Origin: an uncultured Roseobacter sp.
Lineage (GTDB): Bacteria; Pseudomonadota; Alphaproteobacteria; Rhodobacterales; Rhodobacteraceae
Assembly (NCBI RefSeq): GCF_947492555.1
Contig: NZ_CANLNE010000002.1
Span: forward strand, 983,501-1,047,500
DNA length: 64,000 bases
Direction: 5' to 3'
Shown here one piece after another: positions 28,642 through 40,200 of this stretch. The notes under the pieces are model-generated. The model was not told the origin of the DNA. It made no database searches and worked only from the letters and a program-made list of their open reading frames with translations. The number at the start of each line of letters is the position of its first letter. Position 1 is the first letter of the stretch. Made by a program: the position numbers and the translations under genes.

Positions 28642-29247
28642 ATGGCTCAGACTACAGACCGGGATATTTCTGCCATCCGGGCTATGATCGCCGAAGAAAG
28701 CAAGGCGCCCGATGTACCAGCGGCCAAACCCACCTCGCCGCGCCGCATGGCGCAAGGCAAACATCCAGCACAACAACAATTTGAAAAACCGGCTGCACCT
28801 GCGCCAGCGCGAAAACCGTTGCTCAGGCCAGTTCTGCAATCCGCAAGACGGCGCATTCTGAGTTATCGACCAAATGCCAAAACAGTTCTCGCTACGAGCC
28901 TGGTTTTACTGCTGTTGTTGCAGCCTGTGTTGGTTCTCGGCACGTTACTCATCGTGGCCATCGGCCTGATGATAACATTCCTGATCCTCGGGGCGGAGAC
29001 ATTCTGGCGGCGCTTCCTTTCAGTATTCAACCTTTACGCACGCTGGTTCCCGGCGTCAGCACGTAGCCTGCGCATTCGCAGCGAGCTTGCCGCACGGAAA
29101 TGGGACAGACTGCTTGAACGCCTGCCGGGCCGCCTGGAAGACTGCCTGCGTGCGCCCGATCTGCGAGCAATGGCCCGGGCAGACAAGCGTCATGCAGAGG
29201 CGGTGGCGGATCGGTTGAGCCGTTTGCACGATGAAGGTGCCGTCTAG
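28642..29247 (+). CDS. Uncharacterised membrane protein upstream of secE
   Basis: A 201-residue protein with AGGTGG about 9 bases upstream of its ATG. The first 75 residues are hydrophilic, with a Pro/Ala/Lys-rich stretch. Residues about 80-118 form one long or two short membrane helices (VLATSLVLLLLLQPVLVLG, then LIVAIGLMITFLIL). The last 80 residues are Arg-rich and helical (RIRSELAARKWDRLLERLPG). I do not recognise a family. It lies between tRNA-Trp and secE, where no gene is usually found. Confidence 0.72.
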   Translation: MAQTTDRDISAIRAMIAEESKAPDVPAAKPTSPRRMAQGKHPAQQQFEKPAAPAPARKPLLRPVLQSARRRILSYRPNAKTVLATSLVLLLLLQPVLVLGTLLIVAIGLMITFLILGAETFWRRFLSVFNLYARWFPASARSLRIRSELAARKWDRLLERLPGRLEDCLRAPDLRAMARADKRHAEAVADRLSRLHDEGAV

Positions 29248-29324
29248 TGGCGGGTCGCTGCGCTCTTGAAATCCTCGGCTGGCCTCGCTATGTCGCTGTC
29301 ATCTCAAGTTCAGAAAGATGCTCC

Positions 29325-29522
29325 ATGGCCACCACCAATCCGCTCCAGTTCATTCAGCAGGTTCGCGCAGAAGTCGCGAAAGTGGTCTGGCCGACCCGGC
29401 GCGAGGTGATGCTGACCACGGTGATGGTCTTTATCCTGGCAGCACTTACGGCGATCTTCTTTGCGACCGTGGATATCATTATCCGTGGTGGGCTGCAGGC
29501 TGTCCTGAATATGTTCGGCTAA
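29325..29522 (+). CDS. secE: Preprotein translocase subunit SecE
   Basis: A 65-residue SecE from ATG 29325 (MATTNPLQFIQQVRAEVAKV). The conserved cytoplasmic amphipathic helix with VVWPTRREV is followed by one membrane span (TVMVFILAALTAIFFATVDI). This is the short single-span type found outside enterobacteria. SecE holds together the SecY channel. nusG follows, the standard pairing. The 209-base gap to nusG contains a weak hairpin (29616-29637) followed by T-rich sequence, possibly an attenuator. Confidence 0.95.
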   Translation: MATTNPLQFIQQVRAEVAKVVWPTRREVMLTTVMVFILAALTAIFFATVDIIIRGGLQAVLNMFG

Positions 29523-29731
29523 GGCTGAACGAGATCGTTCAAAAAACCCAGCCGCCCCCCTTGAAACATTCGGCCGTGCGGAGTATGCCGCACACCTGAC
29601 CTGAACGGGGGCGTGCGGCGATTCGAGTTGCGCGCCGATTTTTTGTTTAAAGTCAGCGGGCTAAGTGTCTGAAAGACAGTGGAATTTTCGCGCTGCACGT
29701 GGCGCACGGCAAGACAGGGACCAGGGATCAA

Positions 29732-30265
29732 ATGGCAAAACGGTGGTATTCGGTCAGTGTCCTGTCGAACTTCGAGAAGAAGATCGCGGAACAAATCCGT
29801 ACATCCGTGACCGAACAGGGCCTGGAAGAGCAGATTGATGAGGTGCTGGTCCCGACCGAAGAGGTGATCGAGGTGCGCCGCGGCAAGAAGGTGACAACAG
29901 AACGTCGCTTCATGCCGGGGTATGTGCTGGTGCACATGGAAATGTCGGATCAGGGCTATCACCTGATCAATTCGATCAACCGCGTCACCGGGTTCCTGGG
30001 GCCTCAGGGCCGCCCGATGCCGATGCGCGACGCGGAAGTGAACGCGATCCTGAACCGGGTTCAGGAAGGCGAAGACGCGCCACGTACGCTCATTCACTTT
30101 GAAGTGGGTGAGAAGGTTAAAGTGGCTGACGGTCCGTTCGAGGACTTCGACGGCATGATCGAAGAGGTCGATGATGAAAACCAGCGCCTGAAGGTGTCGG
30201 TGTCGATCTTTGGCCGGGAAACCCCGGTCGAGCTGGAATTCACGCAGGTCAACAAACAGACCTGA
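29732..30265 (+). CDS. nusG: Transcription termination/antitermination protein NusG
   Basis: A 177-residue NusG from ATG 29732 ([20 protein letters not shown]), with AGGGAT about 6 bases upstream. The NGN domain carries [12 protein letters not shown], and the C-terminal KOW domain carries [21 protein letters not shown]. NusG binds RNA polymerase and links it to Rho or to the ribosome through S10, whose gene lies 20 kb downstream. rplK follows after 123 bases. Confidence 0.97.
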   Translation: MAKRWYSVSVLSNFEKKIAEQIRTSVTEQGLEEQIDEVLVPTEEVIEVRRGKKVTTERRFMPGYVLVHMEMSDQGYHLINSINRVTGFLGPQGRPMPMRDAEVNAILNRVQEGEDAPRTLIHFEVGEKVKVADGPFEDFDGMIEEVDDENQRLKVSVSIFGRETPVELEFTQVNKQT

Positions 30266-30388
30266 GTGCGCAAAGCGTGGGAGGCGAGGGTGCCGCGGCA
30301 TCCGGACCGAACCACGACAACAACGGCGGGTCCCCCGCCAAAGACCTGATCCGGCGCGCCGGAGAGGGGTTGGAAAAGGAGAAGGCCA

Positions 30389-30814
30389 ATGGCCAAGAAG
30401 CTCGTAGGCAGCATGAAGCTGCAGGTGCCCGCCGGGCAGGCAAACCCGTCGCCACCCGTGGGTCCTGCGCTGGGTCAGCGCGGCATCAACATCATGGAAT
30501 TCTGCAAGGCGTTCAACGCCAAGACCGCAGATATGGAGCAGGGTGCCCCTTGCCCGACCGTGATCACCTATTATCAGGACAAGTCCTTCACCATGGACAT
30601 CAAGACGCCGCCTGCGTCTTATTACCTGAAGAAGGCCGCCAAGCTGAAATCCGGTGCCAAGACACCGTCGCGCGAAGTGGTCGGTCACGTGACCTCCAAG
30701 CAGGTGCGTGAGATCGCCGAAGCGAAGATGAAAGACCTGAACGCCAATTCCATTGAAGCGGCGATGCAGATCATCCTGGGTTCTGCCCGCTCCATGGGCA
30801 TTGAGGTGAAGTAA
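30389..30814 (+). CDS. rplK: 50S ribosomal protein L11
   Basis: A 141-residue L11 starting [20 protein letters not shown] with the proline-rich [17 protein letters not shown]. The C-terminal rRNA-binding domain ends [10 protein letters not shown]. It forms the GTPase-associated centre with 23S rRNA and L10. AAGGAG lies 11 bases before the ATG. rplA follows after one base. Confidence 0.98.
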   Translation: MAKKLVGSMKLQVPAGQANPSPPVGPALGQRGINIMEFCKAFNAKTADMEQGAPCPTVITYYQDKSFTMDIKTPPASYYLKKAAKLKSGAKTPSREVVGHVTSKQVREIAEAKMKDLNANSIEAAMQIILGSARSMGIEVK

Positions 30815-30815
30815 G

Positions 30816-31514
30816 ATGGCAAAGCTTGGAAAAAGAACCCGCGCCGCGCGTGAAGCTTTCGCTGGCAAAGAGAACGTGACCGTCGAAGAGGCTGTTGCGT
30901 TGATCAAGGGCAATTCGGGCGTAAAGTTCGACGAGACCGTCGAAATCGCGATGAACCTTGGCGTCGACCCCCGCCACGCAGACCAGATGGTCCGCGGTGT
31001 GGTCGGTCTGCCCAACGGCACCGGCAAAACCGTCCGCGTGGCAGTGTTTGCCCGTGGTCCCAAGGCAGAAGAAGCCGAGAAGGCCGGAGCGGATATCGTT
31101 GGTGCCGAAGACCTGATGGAAACCGTGCAAAGCGGCAAGATCGAATTTGATCGCTGCATCGCCACGCCCGACATGATGCCCATCGTTGGCCGTCTGGGTA
31201 AGGTGCTGGGCCCGCGTAACCTGATGCCGAACCCCAAGGTCGGCACCGTGACCATGGATGTCGAAGCTGCCGTGAAAGCCGCCAAGGGCGGTGAAGTGCA
31301 ATTCAAGGCGGAAAAAGGCGGTGTTGTGCACGCAGGCGTTGGCAAACTGTCGTTTGACGAAGCCAAACTGGTGGAAAACATCCGCGCCTTCGTCGGTGCC
31401 GTGTCCAAAGCGAAGCCATCGGGCTCGAAGGGCACCTACATGAAGAAAATCGCGCTGAGCTCGACCATGGGCCCTGGCGTTTCCGTGTCGGTCGATAACG
31501 CCGTCACAGAGTAA
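30816..31514 (+). CDS. rplA: 50S ribosomal protein L1
   Basis: A 232-residue L1 with the signature [19 protein letters not shown] and the second-domain [19 protein letters not shown]1 forms the stalk at the E site and in many bacteria represses its own L11-L1 operon. It starts one base after the rplK stop. The 238-base rplJ leader follows. Confidence 0.98.
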   Translation: MAKLGKRTRAAREAFAGKENVTVEEAVALIKGNSGVKFDETVEIAMNLGVDPRHADQMVRGVVGLPNGTGKTVRVAVFARGPKAEEAEKAGADIVGAEDLMETVQSGKIEFDRCIATPDMMPIVGRLGKVLGPRNLMPNPKVGTVTMDVEAAVKAAKGGEVQFKAEKGGVVHAGVGKLSFDEAKLVENIRAFVGAVSKAKPSGSKGTYMKKIALSSTMGPGVSVSVDNAVTE

Positions 31515-31752
31515 AGAGATTTGGCGGGGCAACCCGCCAGGTAGGCGAGGCCAGAAGACCGGCCTTGCTTCTGTCCGAGACGGAGGGTGTGAGGGAACTC
31601 ACATAATTCCTTCCTGAGATGGGAAACGAGAGAATTCAGCCTTCGGGCGGTTTTGGTCTCGGGACCCTGAATTGGACCCGAAACGAGGGGCAGAGTATCG
31701 CCCCTCTAAACTGAGCCGGGTGGGGCAACCTACCCAATTTTGGAGTGAAACT
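31515..31752 (+). ncRNA. Structured rplJ leader (L10-type leader)
   Basis: The 238 bases between rplA and rplJ hold no gene but several hairpins. GGCGGG-GCAA-CCCGCC (31523-31538) has a GNRA-type loop. TGTGAG-GGAA-CTCACA follows near 31587-31602. AGGGGC with GCCCCT lies near 31686-31705. L10 binds such leaders to repress the rplJL unit in many bacteria. Position and structure support an L10 leader, but I have not matched it to a covariance model. Confidence 0.7.
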
Positions 31753-32268
31753 GTGGATAGAGCACAAAAAGAACAGCTGGTCGACGAGCTCGGCCAGATC
31801 TTTGAAAGCTCTGGCGTCGTTGTGGTAAGCCACTACGCCGGTCTGACAGTTGCTGAAATGCAGGACCTGCGCGCGAAAGCACGTGAAGCGGGCGGGTCTG
31901 TGCGTGTTGCCAAAAACAGGCTCGCCAAGATCGCCCTTGAGGGCAAGCCATGCGCAAGCATTGCTGACCTTCTGTCGGGTATGACCGTTCTGACCTATTC
32001 TGAGGATCCCGTGGCTGCGGCCAAGGTTGCTCAGGAGTATGCCAAAGGGAATGACAAATTCGTCATTCTCGGCGGCGCCATGGGTGAGAACGCGTTGGAC
32101 GTCGCCGGTGTCGAAGCCGTGTCCAAAATGCCGTCGCGCGAGGAGCTTATCTCCACGATCGCGGGCATGTTGGGCGCACCAGCATCGAACATCGCCGGGG
32201 CCATTGGCGCACCTGCAAGCAACATCGCATCCATCTTGTCCACGATCGAGGACAAGGCGGCTGCTTGA
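31753..32268 (+). CDS. rplJ: 50S ribosomal protein L10
   Basis: A 171-residue L10 with GTG start at 31753 ([20 protein letters not shown]), with GGAG 8 bases upstream; the frame is open for 27 codons before this but that part is leader. It contains [18 protein letters not shown] and the C-terminal helix [16 protein letters not shown] that binds L7/L12 dimers. It anchors the stalk on 23S rRNA. Confidence 0.96.
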   Translation: MDRAQKEQLVDELGQIFESSGVVVVSHYAGLTVAEMQDLRAKAREAGGSVRVAKNRLAKIALEGKPCASIADLLSGMTVLTYSEDPVAAAKVAQEYAKGNDKFVILGGAMGENALDVAGVEAVSKMPSREELISTIAGMLGAPASNIAGAIGAPASNIASILSTIEDKAAA

Positions 32269-32341
32269 AGCAACGTCAAATCGGCGTCGGGTTTAATACA
32301 CGACGTTGGAACACACATATCGTTAACGGAAAGAGCTAAAC

Positions 32342-32716
32342 ATGGCTGATCTGAAAAAACTGGCAGAAGAGATCGTTGGTCTGACCCTGCTTGAAGCACA
32401 AGAACTGAAAACCATCCTCAAAGACGAGTACGGCATCGAGCCCGCAGCAGGCGGCGCAGTGATGATGGCTGGTCCTGCAGACGGTGCTGGCGCCGCTGAA
32501 GAGGAAAAAACAGAATTCGACGTCGTTCTGAAAAACGCAGGCGCGTCGAAAATCAACGTGATCAAAGAAGTGCGCGGCATCACCGGTCTGGGCCTGAAAG
32601 AAGCCAAAGACCTCGTGGAAGCGGGCGGCAAGATCAAAGAAGGCGTCGACAAAGCCGAAGCCGAAGAGATCAAAGGCAAGCTGGAAGCAGCTGGTGCCGA
32701 GGTCGAACTGGCTTAA
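32342..32716 (+). CDS. rplL: 50S ribosomal protein L7/L12
   Basis: A 124-residue L7/L12. The N-terminal dimerisation helix [19 protein letters not shown] is followed by an Ala/Gly-rich hinge. The globular C-terminal domain has [20 protein letters not shown] and [14 protein letters not shown]. It forms the flexible stalk that recruits translation factors. It is followed by a leader region with two hairpins before rpoB. Confidence 0.98.
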   Translation: MADLKKLAEEIVGLTLLEAQELKTILKDEYGIEPAAGGAVMMAGPADGAGAAEEEKTEFDVVLKNAGASKINVIKEVRGITGLGLKEAKDLVEAGGKIKEGVDKAEAEEIKGKLEAAGAEVELA

Positions 32717-32797
32717 GGGGTCGTGTCCGGGGGCTGTGCAGCATAGGCTGTCGGTCGGATTTTTGTAATCCGCAAACCCCGCTGAAAGAAACGAGCT

Positions 32798-32865
32798 GGA
32801 CCCGGAAAATCGGGTCCGGCTCAACCTGTCTTGGAAAGGGCCTTTGCCCAAAGGCTTTTTCCAAG
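32798..32865 (+). promoter_or_regulatory. Two hairpins between rplL and rpoB, attenuator/processing-type
   Basis: The 285-base rplL-rpoB gap holds two strong hairpins. GGACCCG/CGGGTCC (32798-32817) has a GAAAAT loop. A longer one at 32830-32865 has an outer stem CTTGGAAA/TTTCCAAG and an inner stem GCCTTT/AAAGGC with loop GCCC, followed by T-rich sequence inside the outer stem. E. coli has an attenuator and an RNase III site at the same place, so a similar partial termination or cleavage role is likely. Confidence 0.65.
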
Positions 32866-33001
32866 ATGCGGTTCAATGGTCGGGAGGGCGCCGGTGGGAC
32901 GGTGCTCACGAATAGACCGAAACGTATCGTCTCGTATGGGCGAGGTGCCGTGGCCCGACGGCCTCCTCGACCGGTGAGAACTCTGAAAGGTGACACCTGA
33001 T

Positions 33002-36000
33002 ATGGCTCAATCGTTCCTTGGCCAGAAACGTCTACGTAAATATTATGGCAAAATCCGCGAAGTGCTGGAGATGCCGAACCTCATCGAGGTGCAGAAATCC
33101 TCGTATGATCTCTTCCTGAACTCCGGCGATGCCGACGTCCCCACGGACGGCGAAGGCATCACGGGTGTGTTCCAGTCGGTCTTCCCGATCAAGGACTTCA
33201 ACGAGACCTCCGTACTTGAGTACGTCAAGTACGAGCTGGAAAAGCCAAAATACGATGTGGAGGAGTGTCAGCAGCGTGACATGACATACAGCGCGCCCTT
33301 GAAGGTGACGCTGCGCCTCATCGTATTCGATGTGGACGAAGACACCGGCGCAAAATCTGTGAAGGATATCAAGGAACAGGATGTCTTCATGGGCGACATG
33401 CCTCTGATGACACCCAACGGCACTTTTGTCGTGAACGGCACCGAGCGGGTGATTGTCTCCCAGATGCACCGCTCCCCCGGCGTGTTCTTTGATCACGACA
33501 AGGGCAAGACGCACTCCTCCGGCAAACTGCTCTTTGCCTGCCGCATCATCCCCTATCGCGGCAGCTGGCTGGACTTTGAATTCGACGCCAAGGACATCGT
33601 CTTTGCGCGCATCGACCGTCGCCGCAAATTGCCTGTGACAACGCTCCTTTACGCTCTTGGTCTCGACCAGGAAGCGATCATGGACGCCTATTACAACACC
33701 GTCACCTACAAGCTGAAGAAGAACAAGGGCTGGGTCGCCCCGTTCTTCCCGGACCGTGTGCGCGGCACCCGCCCGACCTATGATCTGGTCGATGCGAAAA
33801 CCGGTGAAGTGCTGTTTGAGCAGGGCAAGAAAGTCACCCCGCGCGCGGTCAAGCAGTTGATCGACGACGGCAAGGTGACCGAACTCTTGCTGCCCTACGA
33901 GCACATCGCGGGCAAGTTCGTCTCCAAGGACATCATCAACGAAGAAAACGGTGCCATCTACGTCGAAGCCGGGGATGAGCTGACGCTGGAGTACGACAAG
34001 GACGGCACGCTGATCGGTGGCACCGCGAAGGAGTTGATCGACGCAGGCATCACCGAGATCCCCGTGCTCGACATTGATAACGTCAACGTCGGCCCCTACA
34101 TGCGCAACACCATGGCGCAGGACAAGAACATGAACCGCGACACCGCGCTCATGGACATCTACCGCGTCATGCGTCCGGGCGAGCCGCCCACCGTCGAAGC
34201 TGCCTCAGCGCTCTTCGACACGCTGTTCTTTGACAGCGAGCGCTATGACTTGTCGGCCGTTGGTCGCGTGAAAATGAACATGCGTCTGGCCCTCGATGCA
34301 GAAGATACCCAGCGCACGCTACGCCGCGAGGATATCGTTGCCTGCATCAAAGCGCTGGTGGATCTGCGCGACGGGCGTGGCGACATTGACGACATCGACC
34401 ACCTCGGCAACCGCCGGGTGCGTTCGGTCGGTGAGCTGATGGAGAACCAGTACCGCGTGGGTCTGCTGCGCATGGAGCGCGCGATCAAGGAGCGGATGTC
34501 CTCCGTCGAAATCGACACGGTCATGCCGCAGGATCTGATCAACGCCAAACCGGCTGCGGCCGCCGTGCGTGAATTCTTCGGCTCCTCGCAGCTCAGCCAG
34601 TTCATGGACCAAACCAACCCGCTGTCGGAAGTGACCCACAAGCGTCGTCTTTCGGCGCTTGGGCCGGGCGGTCTGACTCGCGAACGAGCAGGCTTCGAGG
34701 TCCGGGACGTGCACGCCACGCACTATGGCCGGATGTGCCCGATTGAGACGCCGGAAGGCCCGAACATCGGTCTGATCAACTCGCTGGCAACCTTTGCGCG
34801 TGTGAACAAATACGGCTTCATCGAAACGCCCTATCGCAAGGTCGAAGGCGGCAAGGTGACGGACGAAGTACACTACATGTCCGCCACCGAAGAGCAGCGG
34901 CACACCGTTGCTCAGGCCAACGCCTCGATCGACGAGGGCGGCAAGTTCACCAATGAGTTCGTGAACACGCGCCAATCGGGGGAATACACGCTCGCACCCA
35001 GCGAGAGTGTTGATCTGATCGACGTCTCGCCGAAACAGCTGGTTTCGGTCGCGGCCTCGCTCATTCCGTTCCTGGAAAATGACGACGCCAACCGCGCCCT
35101 GATGGGCTCGAACATGCAACGCCAGGCGGTGCCACTTTTGCAGGCTGAGGCCCCGCTCGTTGGGACAGGCATCGAAGAAGTTGTGGCCCGCGACTCTGGT
35201 GCTGCGATTATGGCGAAACGCGCCGGCGTGATCGACCAAGTTGACGCCAGCCGGATCGTGATCCGCGCGACCGAAGACCTCGAACTGGGCGATGCGGGTG
35301 TGGACATCTACCGCATGCGCAAATTCCAGCGTTCGAACCAGAACACCTGCATCAACCAGCGTCCGCTGGTGAAGGTGGGTGACACGGTGCGCAAGGGGCA
35401 GGTGGTTGCCGATGGTCCGTCGACGGATATGGGGGAACTGGCGCTCGGCAAGAACGTCGTCGTCGCCTTCATGCCGTGGAATGGCTACAACTATGAAGAC
35501 TCCATTCTGATCTCCGAGCGGATTGCCCGTGACGACGTCTTCACCTCGATCCACATCGAGGAATTTGAAGTCGCCGCGCGTGACACCAAGCTTGGGCCGG
35601 AAGAGATCACCCGCGATATTCCGAACGTCGGTGAGGAAGCCCTGCGCAACCTCGACGAGGCAGGCATCGTCTACATCGGTGCCGATGTGGAGCCGGGCGA
35701 TATCCTCGTCGGCAAGATCACCCCGAAGGGCGAAAGCCCGATGACGCCGGAGGAGAAACTCCTGCGCGCCATCTTCGGTGAGAAGGCCTCGGACGTGCGC
35801 GATACCTCGCTGCGTGTGAAGCCGGGTGATTTCGGCACGGTCGTGGAAGTGCGCGTCTTCAACCGCCACGGTGTGGAGAAAGACGAGCGTGCGCTGCAGA
35901 TTGAGCGGGAAGAGGTCGAACGTCTGGCCCGTGACCGGGACGACGAGATGGCGATCCTTGATCGTAACATCTATGCGCGTCTCAAGGGCATGATCCTCGG

Positions 36001-37138
36001 CAAGACTGCGGTCAAAGGCCCGAAAGGCGTGTCCGCGAACTCCGAGATCACCGAGGATCTGCTGGAAATGCTGACCCGTGGTCAGTGGTGGCAGCTCGCG
36101 CTCAAGGACGAAGCCGACGCGCAGGTGGTCGAGGCTCTGAACGAGCAATACGAGATCCAGAAACGTGCCCTTGATGCACGCTTTGAGGATAAGGTCGAGA
36201 AAGTCCGCCGTGGCGACGATCTGCCCCCGGGCGTGATGAAGATGGTCAAGGTCTTCGTCGCGGTGAAGCGCAAGCTGCAGCCGGGCGACAAGATGGCCGG
36301 ACGTCACGGCAACAAGGGTGTGATCTCCAAGGTGGTGCCGATGGAGGACATGCCGTTCCTCGCCGATGGCACCCCGGTCGACTTCTGCCTCAACCCGCTG
36401 GGCGTGCCTTCGCGCATGAACGTCGGGCAGATTCTCGAGACCCACATGGGCTGGGCCGCGCGCGGTCTGGGTATCAATGTGGACGAGGCGCTGCAGGAAT
36501 ACCGTCGCTCCGGCGATCTGACCCCAGTGCGCGACGCGCTGCATCATGCCTATGGCGAGGATGTCTATGACGAAGGCATTGCTGGTCTGGCAGAAGACTT
36601 GCTGATCGAAGCGGCCAGCAACGTCACACGCGGTGTGCCGATTGCCACGCCGGTCTTCGACGGGGCCAAGGAAGCGGACGTGAATGATGCGCTGACCCGC
36701 GCGGGTTTCGACAGTTCCGGCCAATCGGTGCTGTTCGACGGGCGCACGGGCGAGCAATTTGCCCGTCCCGTGACCGTGGGCGTGAAGTATCTGCTCAAGC
36801 TGCACCACCTGGTGGATGACAAGATCCACGCGCGTTCGACCGGGCCTTACAGCCTCGTCACCCAGCAGCCGCTGGGCGGTAAAGCGCAGTTCGGGGGCCA
36901 GCGCTTTGGGGAAATGGAGGTCTGGGCGCTCGAAGCCTATGGCGCCGCCTACACCCTGCAGGAGATGCTGACCGTGAAATCGGACGACGTGGCCGGACGG
37001 ACGAAAGTCTACGAAAGCATCGTCAAAGGCGAGGACAACTTCGAAGCGGGCGTGCCCGAAAGCTTCAACGTTCTGGTCAAAGAAGTCCGCGGCCTCGGCC
37101 TCAACATGGAACTCCTGGATGCGGAGGAGGACGAGTAA
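33002..37138 (+). CDS. rpoB: DNA-directed RNA polymerase subunit beta
   Basis: A 1378-residue beta subunit from ATG 33002 ([18 protein letters not shown]). The rifampicin region is wild type: [20 protein letters not shown] followed by [14 protein letters not shown], with the Asp, His and Ser at the usual resistance positions. Near the C terminus are [20 protein letters not shown] and [16 protein letters not shown]. It forms the catalytic cleft with beta-prime. An 89-base gap with a palindromic repeat separates it from rpoC. Confidence 0.99.
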   Translation: MAQSFLGQKRLRKYYGKIREVLEMPNLIEVQKSSYDLFLNSGDADVPTDGEGITGVFQSVFPIKDFNETSVLEYVKYELEKPKYDVEECQQRDMTYSAPLKVTLRLIVFDVDEDTGAKSVKDIKEQDVFMGDMPLMTPNGTFVVNGTERVIVSQMHRSPGVFFDHDKGKTHSSGKLLFACRIIPYRGSWLDFEFDAKDIVFARIDRRRKLPVTTLLYALGLDQEAIMDAYYNTVTYKLKKNKGWVAPFFPDRVRGTRPTYDLVDAKTGEVLFEQGKKVTPRAVKQLIDDGKVTELLLPYEHIAGKFVSKDIINEENGAIYVEAGDELTLEYDKDGTLIGGTAKELIDAGITEIPVLDIDNVNVGPYMRNTMAQDKNMNRDTALMDIYRVMRPGEPPTVEAASALFDTLFFDSERYDLSAVGRVKMNMRLALDAEDTQRTLRREDIVACIKALVDLRDGRGDIDDIDHLGNRRVRSVGELMENQYRVGLLRMERAIKERMSSVEIDTVMPQDLINAKPAAAAVREFFGSSQLSQFMDQTNPLSEVTHKRRLSALGPGGLTRERAGFEVRDVHATHYGRMCPIETPEGPNIGLINSLATFARVNKYGFIETPYRKVEGGKVTDEVHYMSATEEQRHTVAQANASIDEGGKFTNEFVNTRQSGEYTLAPSESVDLIDVSPKQLVSVAASLIPFLENDDANRALMGSNMQRQAVPLLQAEAPLVGTGIEEVVARDSGAAIMAKRAGVIDQVDASRIVIRATEDLELGDAGVDIYRMRKFQRSNQNTCINQRPLVKVGDTVRKGQVVADGPSTDMGELALGKNVVVAFMPWNGYNYEDSILISERIARDDVFTSIHIEEFEVAARDTKLGPEEITRDIPNVGEEALRNLDEAGIVYIGADVEPGDILVGKITPKGESPMTPEEKLLRAIFGEKASDVRDTSLRVKPGDFGTVVEVRVFNRHGVEKDERALQIEREEVERLARDRDDEMAILDRNIYARLKGMILGKTAVKGPKGVSANSEITEDLLEMLTRGQWWQLALKDEADAQVVEALNEQYEIQKRALDARFEDKVEKVRRGDDLPPGVMKMVKVFVAVKRKLQPGDKMAGRHGNKGVISKVVPMEDMPFLADGTPVDFCLNPLGVPSRMNVGQILETHMGWAARGLGINVDEALQEYRRSGDLTPVRDALHHAYGEDVYDEGIAGLAEDLLIEAASNVTRGVPIATPVFDGAKEADVNDALTRAGFDSSGQSVLFDGRTGEQFARPVTVGVKYLLKLHHLVDDKIHARSTGPYSLVTQQPLGGKAQFGGQRFGEMEVWALEAYGAAYTLQEMLTVKSDDVAGRTKVYESIVKGEDNFEAGVPESFNVLVKEVRGLGLNMELLDAEEDE

Positions 37139-37192
37139 CGGTGGCCCAAAGGCCCACCCTACCTGCCTGCGGGTAAGGTGGGCTTTAGGGCA
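37138..37192 (+). repeat. Palindromic dispersed repeat, copy 1 (rpoB-rpoC gap)
   Basis: This element of about 55 bases starts at the rpoB stop codon. Its core folds as GCCCACC and TACC pairing with GGTA and GGTGGGC around a TGCCTGCGG loop, and it is preceded by GGTGGCCCAAAGG. A near copy lies at 63513-63565 after rplR. The two differ by one indel and a few substitutions. It resembles a REP-type intergenic element and sits inside an operon. Confidence 0.75.
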
Positions 37193-37227
37193 CCATCCTC
37201 CCACGCACCCCTTTCAAGGATTTGAAA

Positions 37228-40200
37228 ATGAACCAGGAACTGACAAACAACCCGTTCAACCCGCTCACACCGCCGAAGGTGTTTGACGAAATCAAGGTGT
37301 CTCTGGCTTCGCCCGAGCGCATCCTGAGCTGGTCTTTCGGGGAGATCAAAAAACCCGAGACCATCAACTATCGGACGTTCAAGCCTGAACGTGACGGTCT
37401 TTTCTGCGCGCGTATTTTTGGCCCGATCAAGGACTACGAATGCCTGTGCGGCAAGTATAAGCGCATGAAGTATCGCGGCGTTGTCTGCGAGAAATGCGGT
37501 GTCGAAGTCACGCTGCAAAAGGTCCGCCGCGAGCGGATGGGCCATATCGAGCTGGCCTCGCCCGTCGCGCACATCTGGTTCCTGAAATCGCTGCCGTCGC
37601 GCATCGGTCTCATGCTGGACATGACTCTGCGCGATCTGGAGCGGGTGCTTTACTTCGAGAACTACGTGGTGATCGAACCCGGCCTGACGGACCTCCAATA
37701 CGGTCAGATGATGACCGAAGAAGAGTATATGGACGCGCAGGACGCCTACGGCATGGACGCCTTCACGGCGAACATCGGCGCCGAAGCGATCCGCGAAATG
37801 CTGGCCGCGATTGATCTGGAGCAGGAAGCCGAAACCCTGCGTGCTGATCTGAAAGAGGCCACAGGCGAGCTGAAGCCCAAGAAGATCATCAAGCGTCTGA
37901 AAGTGGTTGAGAGCTTCCTTGAATCCGGCAACCGTCCGGAGTGGATGGTGCTGACTGTCATTCCAGTCATTCCGCCAGAACTGCGCCCGCTGGTCCCGCT
38001 GGATGGCGGTCGTTTCGCGACGTCTGACCTGAACGATCTCTACCGTCGGGTGATCAACCGGAACAATCGTCTCAAGCGTCTGATCGAGCTGCGCGCGCCG
38101 GATATCATCGTCCGCAACGAAAAGCGGATGTTGCAGGAATCCGTCGATGCTCTGTTCGACAACGGTCGTCGTGGCCGCGTGATCACAGGTGCCAACAAGC
38201 GCCCGCTGAAATCGCTCTCTGACATGCTGAAAGGCAAGCAGGGTCGTTTCCGTCAGAACCTTCTGGGGAAACGCGTCGACTTCTCGGGCCGGTCGGTCAT
38301 CGTCACCGGGCCGGAGCTCAAGCTGCACCAGTGTGGCCTGCCGAAGAAGATGGCCCTGGAGCTCTTCAAGCCGTTCATCTACTCGCGGCTGGAGGCCAAG
38401 GGCCTTTCCAGCACTGTGAAGCAGGCCAAGAAACTGGTCGAAAAAGAGCGCCCCGAAGTCTGGGATATCCTCGATGAGGTGATCCGCGAGCATCCGGTGA
38501 TGCTGAACCGTGCGCCGACACTGCACCGTCTGGGCATTCAGGCGTTTGAACCCGTACTGATCGAAGGTAAAGCCATCCAGCTACACCCGCTCGTCTGTTC
38601 CGCGTTTAACGCCGACTTTGACGGTGACCAGATGGCCGTGCACGTGCCGCTGAGCCTTGAGGCACAGCTGGAAGCGCGTGTCCTGATGATGTCCACGAAT
38701 AACGTTCTGTCGCCGGCAAACGGCGCGCCGATCATCGTTCCGTCGCAGGATATGATCCTGGGTCTCTACTACACGACCCTGGAACGTGAAGGCATGCCGG
38801 GCGAAGGCATGGTCTTCGGCTCCGTCGAGGAAGTCCAGCACGCGCTGGACGCCGGTATGGTGCACCTGCATTCCAAGATCACGGCACGTGTGCCGCAGAT
38901 CGATGAGAATGGCCTTGAGGTCATGAAGCGATTTGAAACCACCCCGGGTCGGGTGCGTCTCGGCGCGCTGCTGCCGCTCAATGCCAAGGCACCGTTTGAA
39001 CTGGTCAACCGTCTGCTGCGCAAGAAAGAAGTGCAGCAGGTCATCGACACCGTCTACCGTTATTGCGGTCAGAAAGAGTCGGTTATTTTCTGTGACCAGA
39101 TCATGACCATGGGCTTCCGTGAGGCGTTCAAAGCCGGGATTTCCTTCGGTAAGGACGACATGCTGATCCCCGACACCAAATGGCCCATCGTCGAAGAGAC
39201 GCGCGACCAGGTGAAGGACTTTGAGCAGCAGTACATGGACGGTCTGATCACCCAGGGTGAGAAGTACAACAAGGTGGTCGATGCCTGGTCGAAGTGTAAC
39301 GACAAGGTCACCGACGCCATGATGGGCTCGATCTCGGCCAGCCAGAAGGACGAGGCCGGTGCTGAAATGGAGCCGAACTCGGTCTACATGATGGCACACT
39401 CCGGTGCGCGGGGCTCGGTGACGCAGATGAAGCAGCTTGGCGGGATGCGCGGCCTGATGGCCAAGCCGAACGGCGACATCATCGAAACGCCGATCATTTC
39501 GAACTTCAAGGAAGGTCTGACCGTTCTTGAATACTTCAACTCGACCCACGGTGCGCGCAAGGGTCTGTCGGATACCGCTCTGAAAACAGCGAACTCCGGC
39601 TACCTGACACGCCGCCTTGTGGACGTCGCACAGGACTGCATCGTACGCATGCCCGACTGTGGCACCGAGACGTCGATCACCGCTGTTGCGGCGGTGAATG
39701 ACGGTGAGGTGGTGTCGTCCCTGTCCGAACGGGTTCTGGGTCGCGTCGTGGCCGAGGACATCCTGCGTCCGGGCACCGATGAGGTCATGCTCGCCTCTGG
39801 GACACTCATCGACGAGCGCATGGCGGATGCCATCGAAGAGGCTGGCGTGGCCTCGGCCCGTATCCGCAGCCCGCTGACCTGTGAAGCGGAAGAGGGCGTT
39901 TGTGCCATGTGCTACGGGCGTGACCTCGCGCGCGGCACCATGGTCAACACCGGTGAAGCTGTGGGCATTATTGCCGCGCAGTCCATTGGTGAGCCCGGCA
40001 CGCAGCTGACGATGCGGACGTTCCACATCGGCGGTGTTGCGCAGGGTGGTCAGCAGTCCTTCCTGGAAGCCAGCCACACCGGCAAGGTCGTCTTTGAGAA
40101 CGCGCAGACCCTTGAGAATGCCGCTGGCGAGATCATGGTCATGGGCCGGAACATGAAGCTGATCATTCAGGACGAAAACGGTGAAGAGCGTGCCAGCCAC

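Noticed and set aside
29616-29645. Full terminator between secE and nusG
   Set aside because: The stem is only 5 bp with a 12-base loop; at most a weak attenuator, and secE-nusG are normally co-transcribed.
34319-37204. A 961-codon minus-strand frame over rpoB
   Set aside because: It is a mirror of rpoB codon bias; there is no ribosome site and no recognisable domain.
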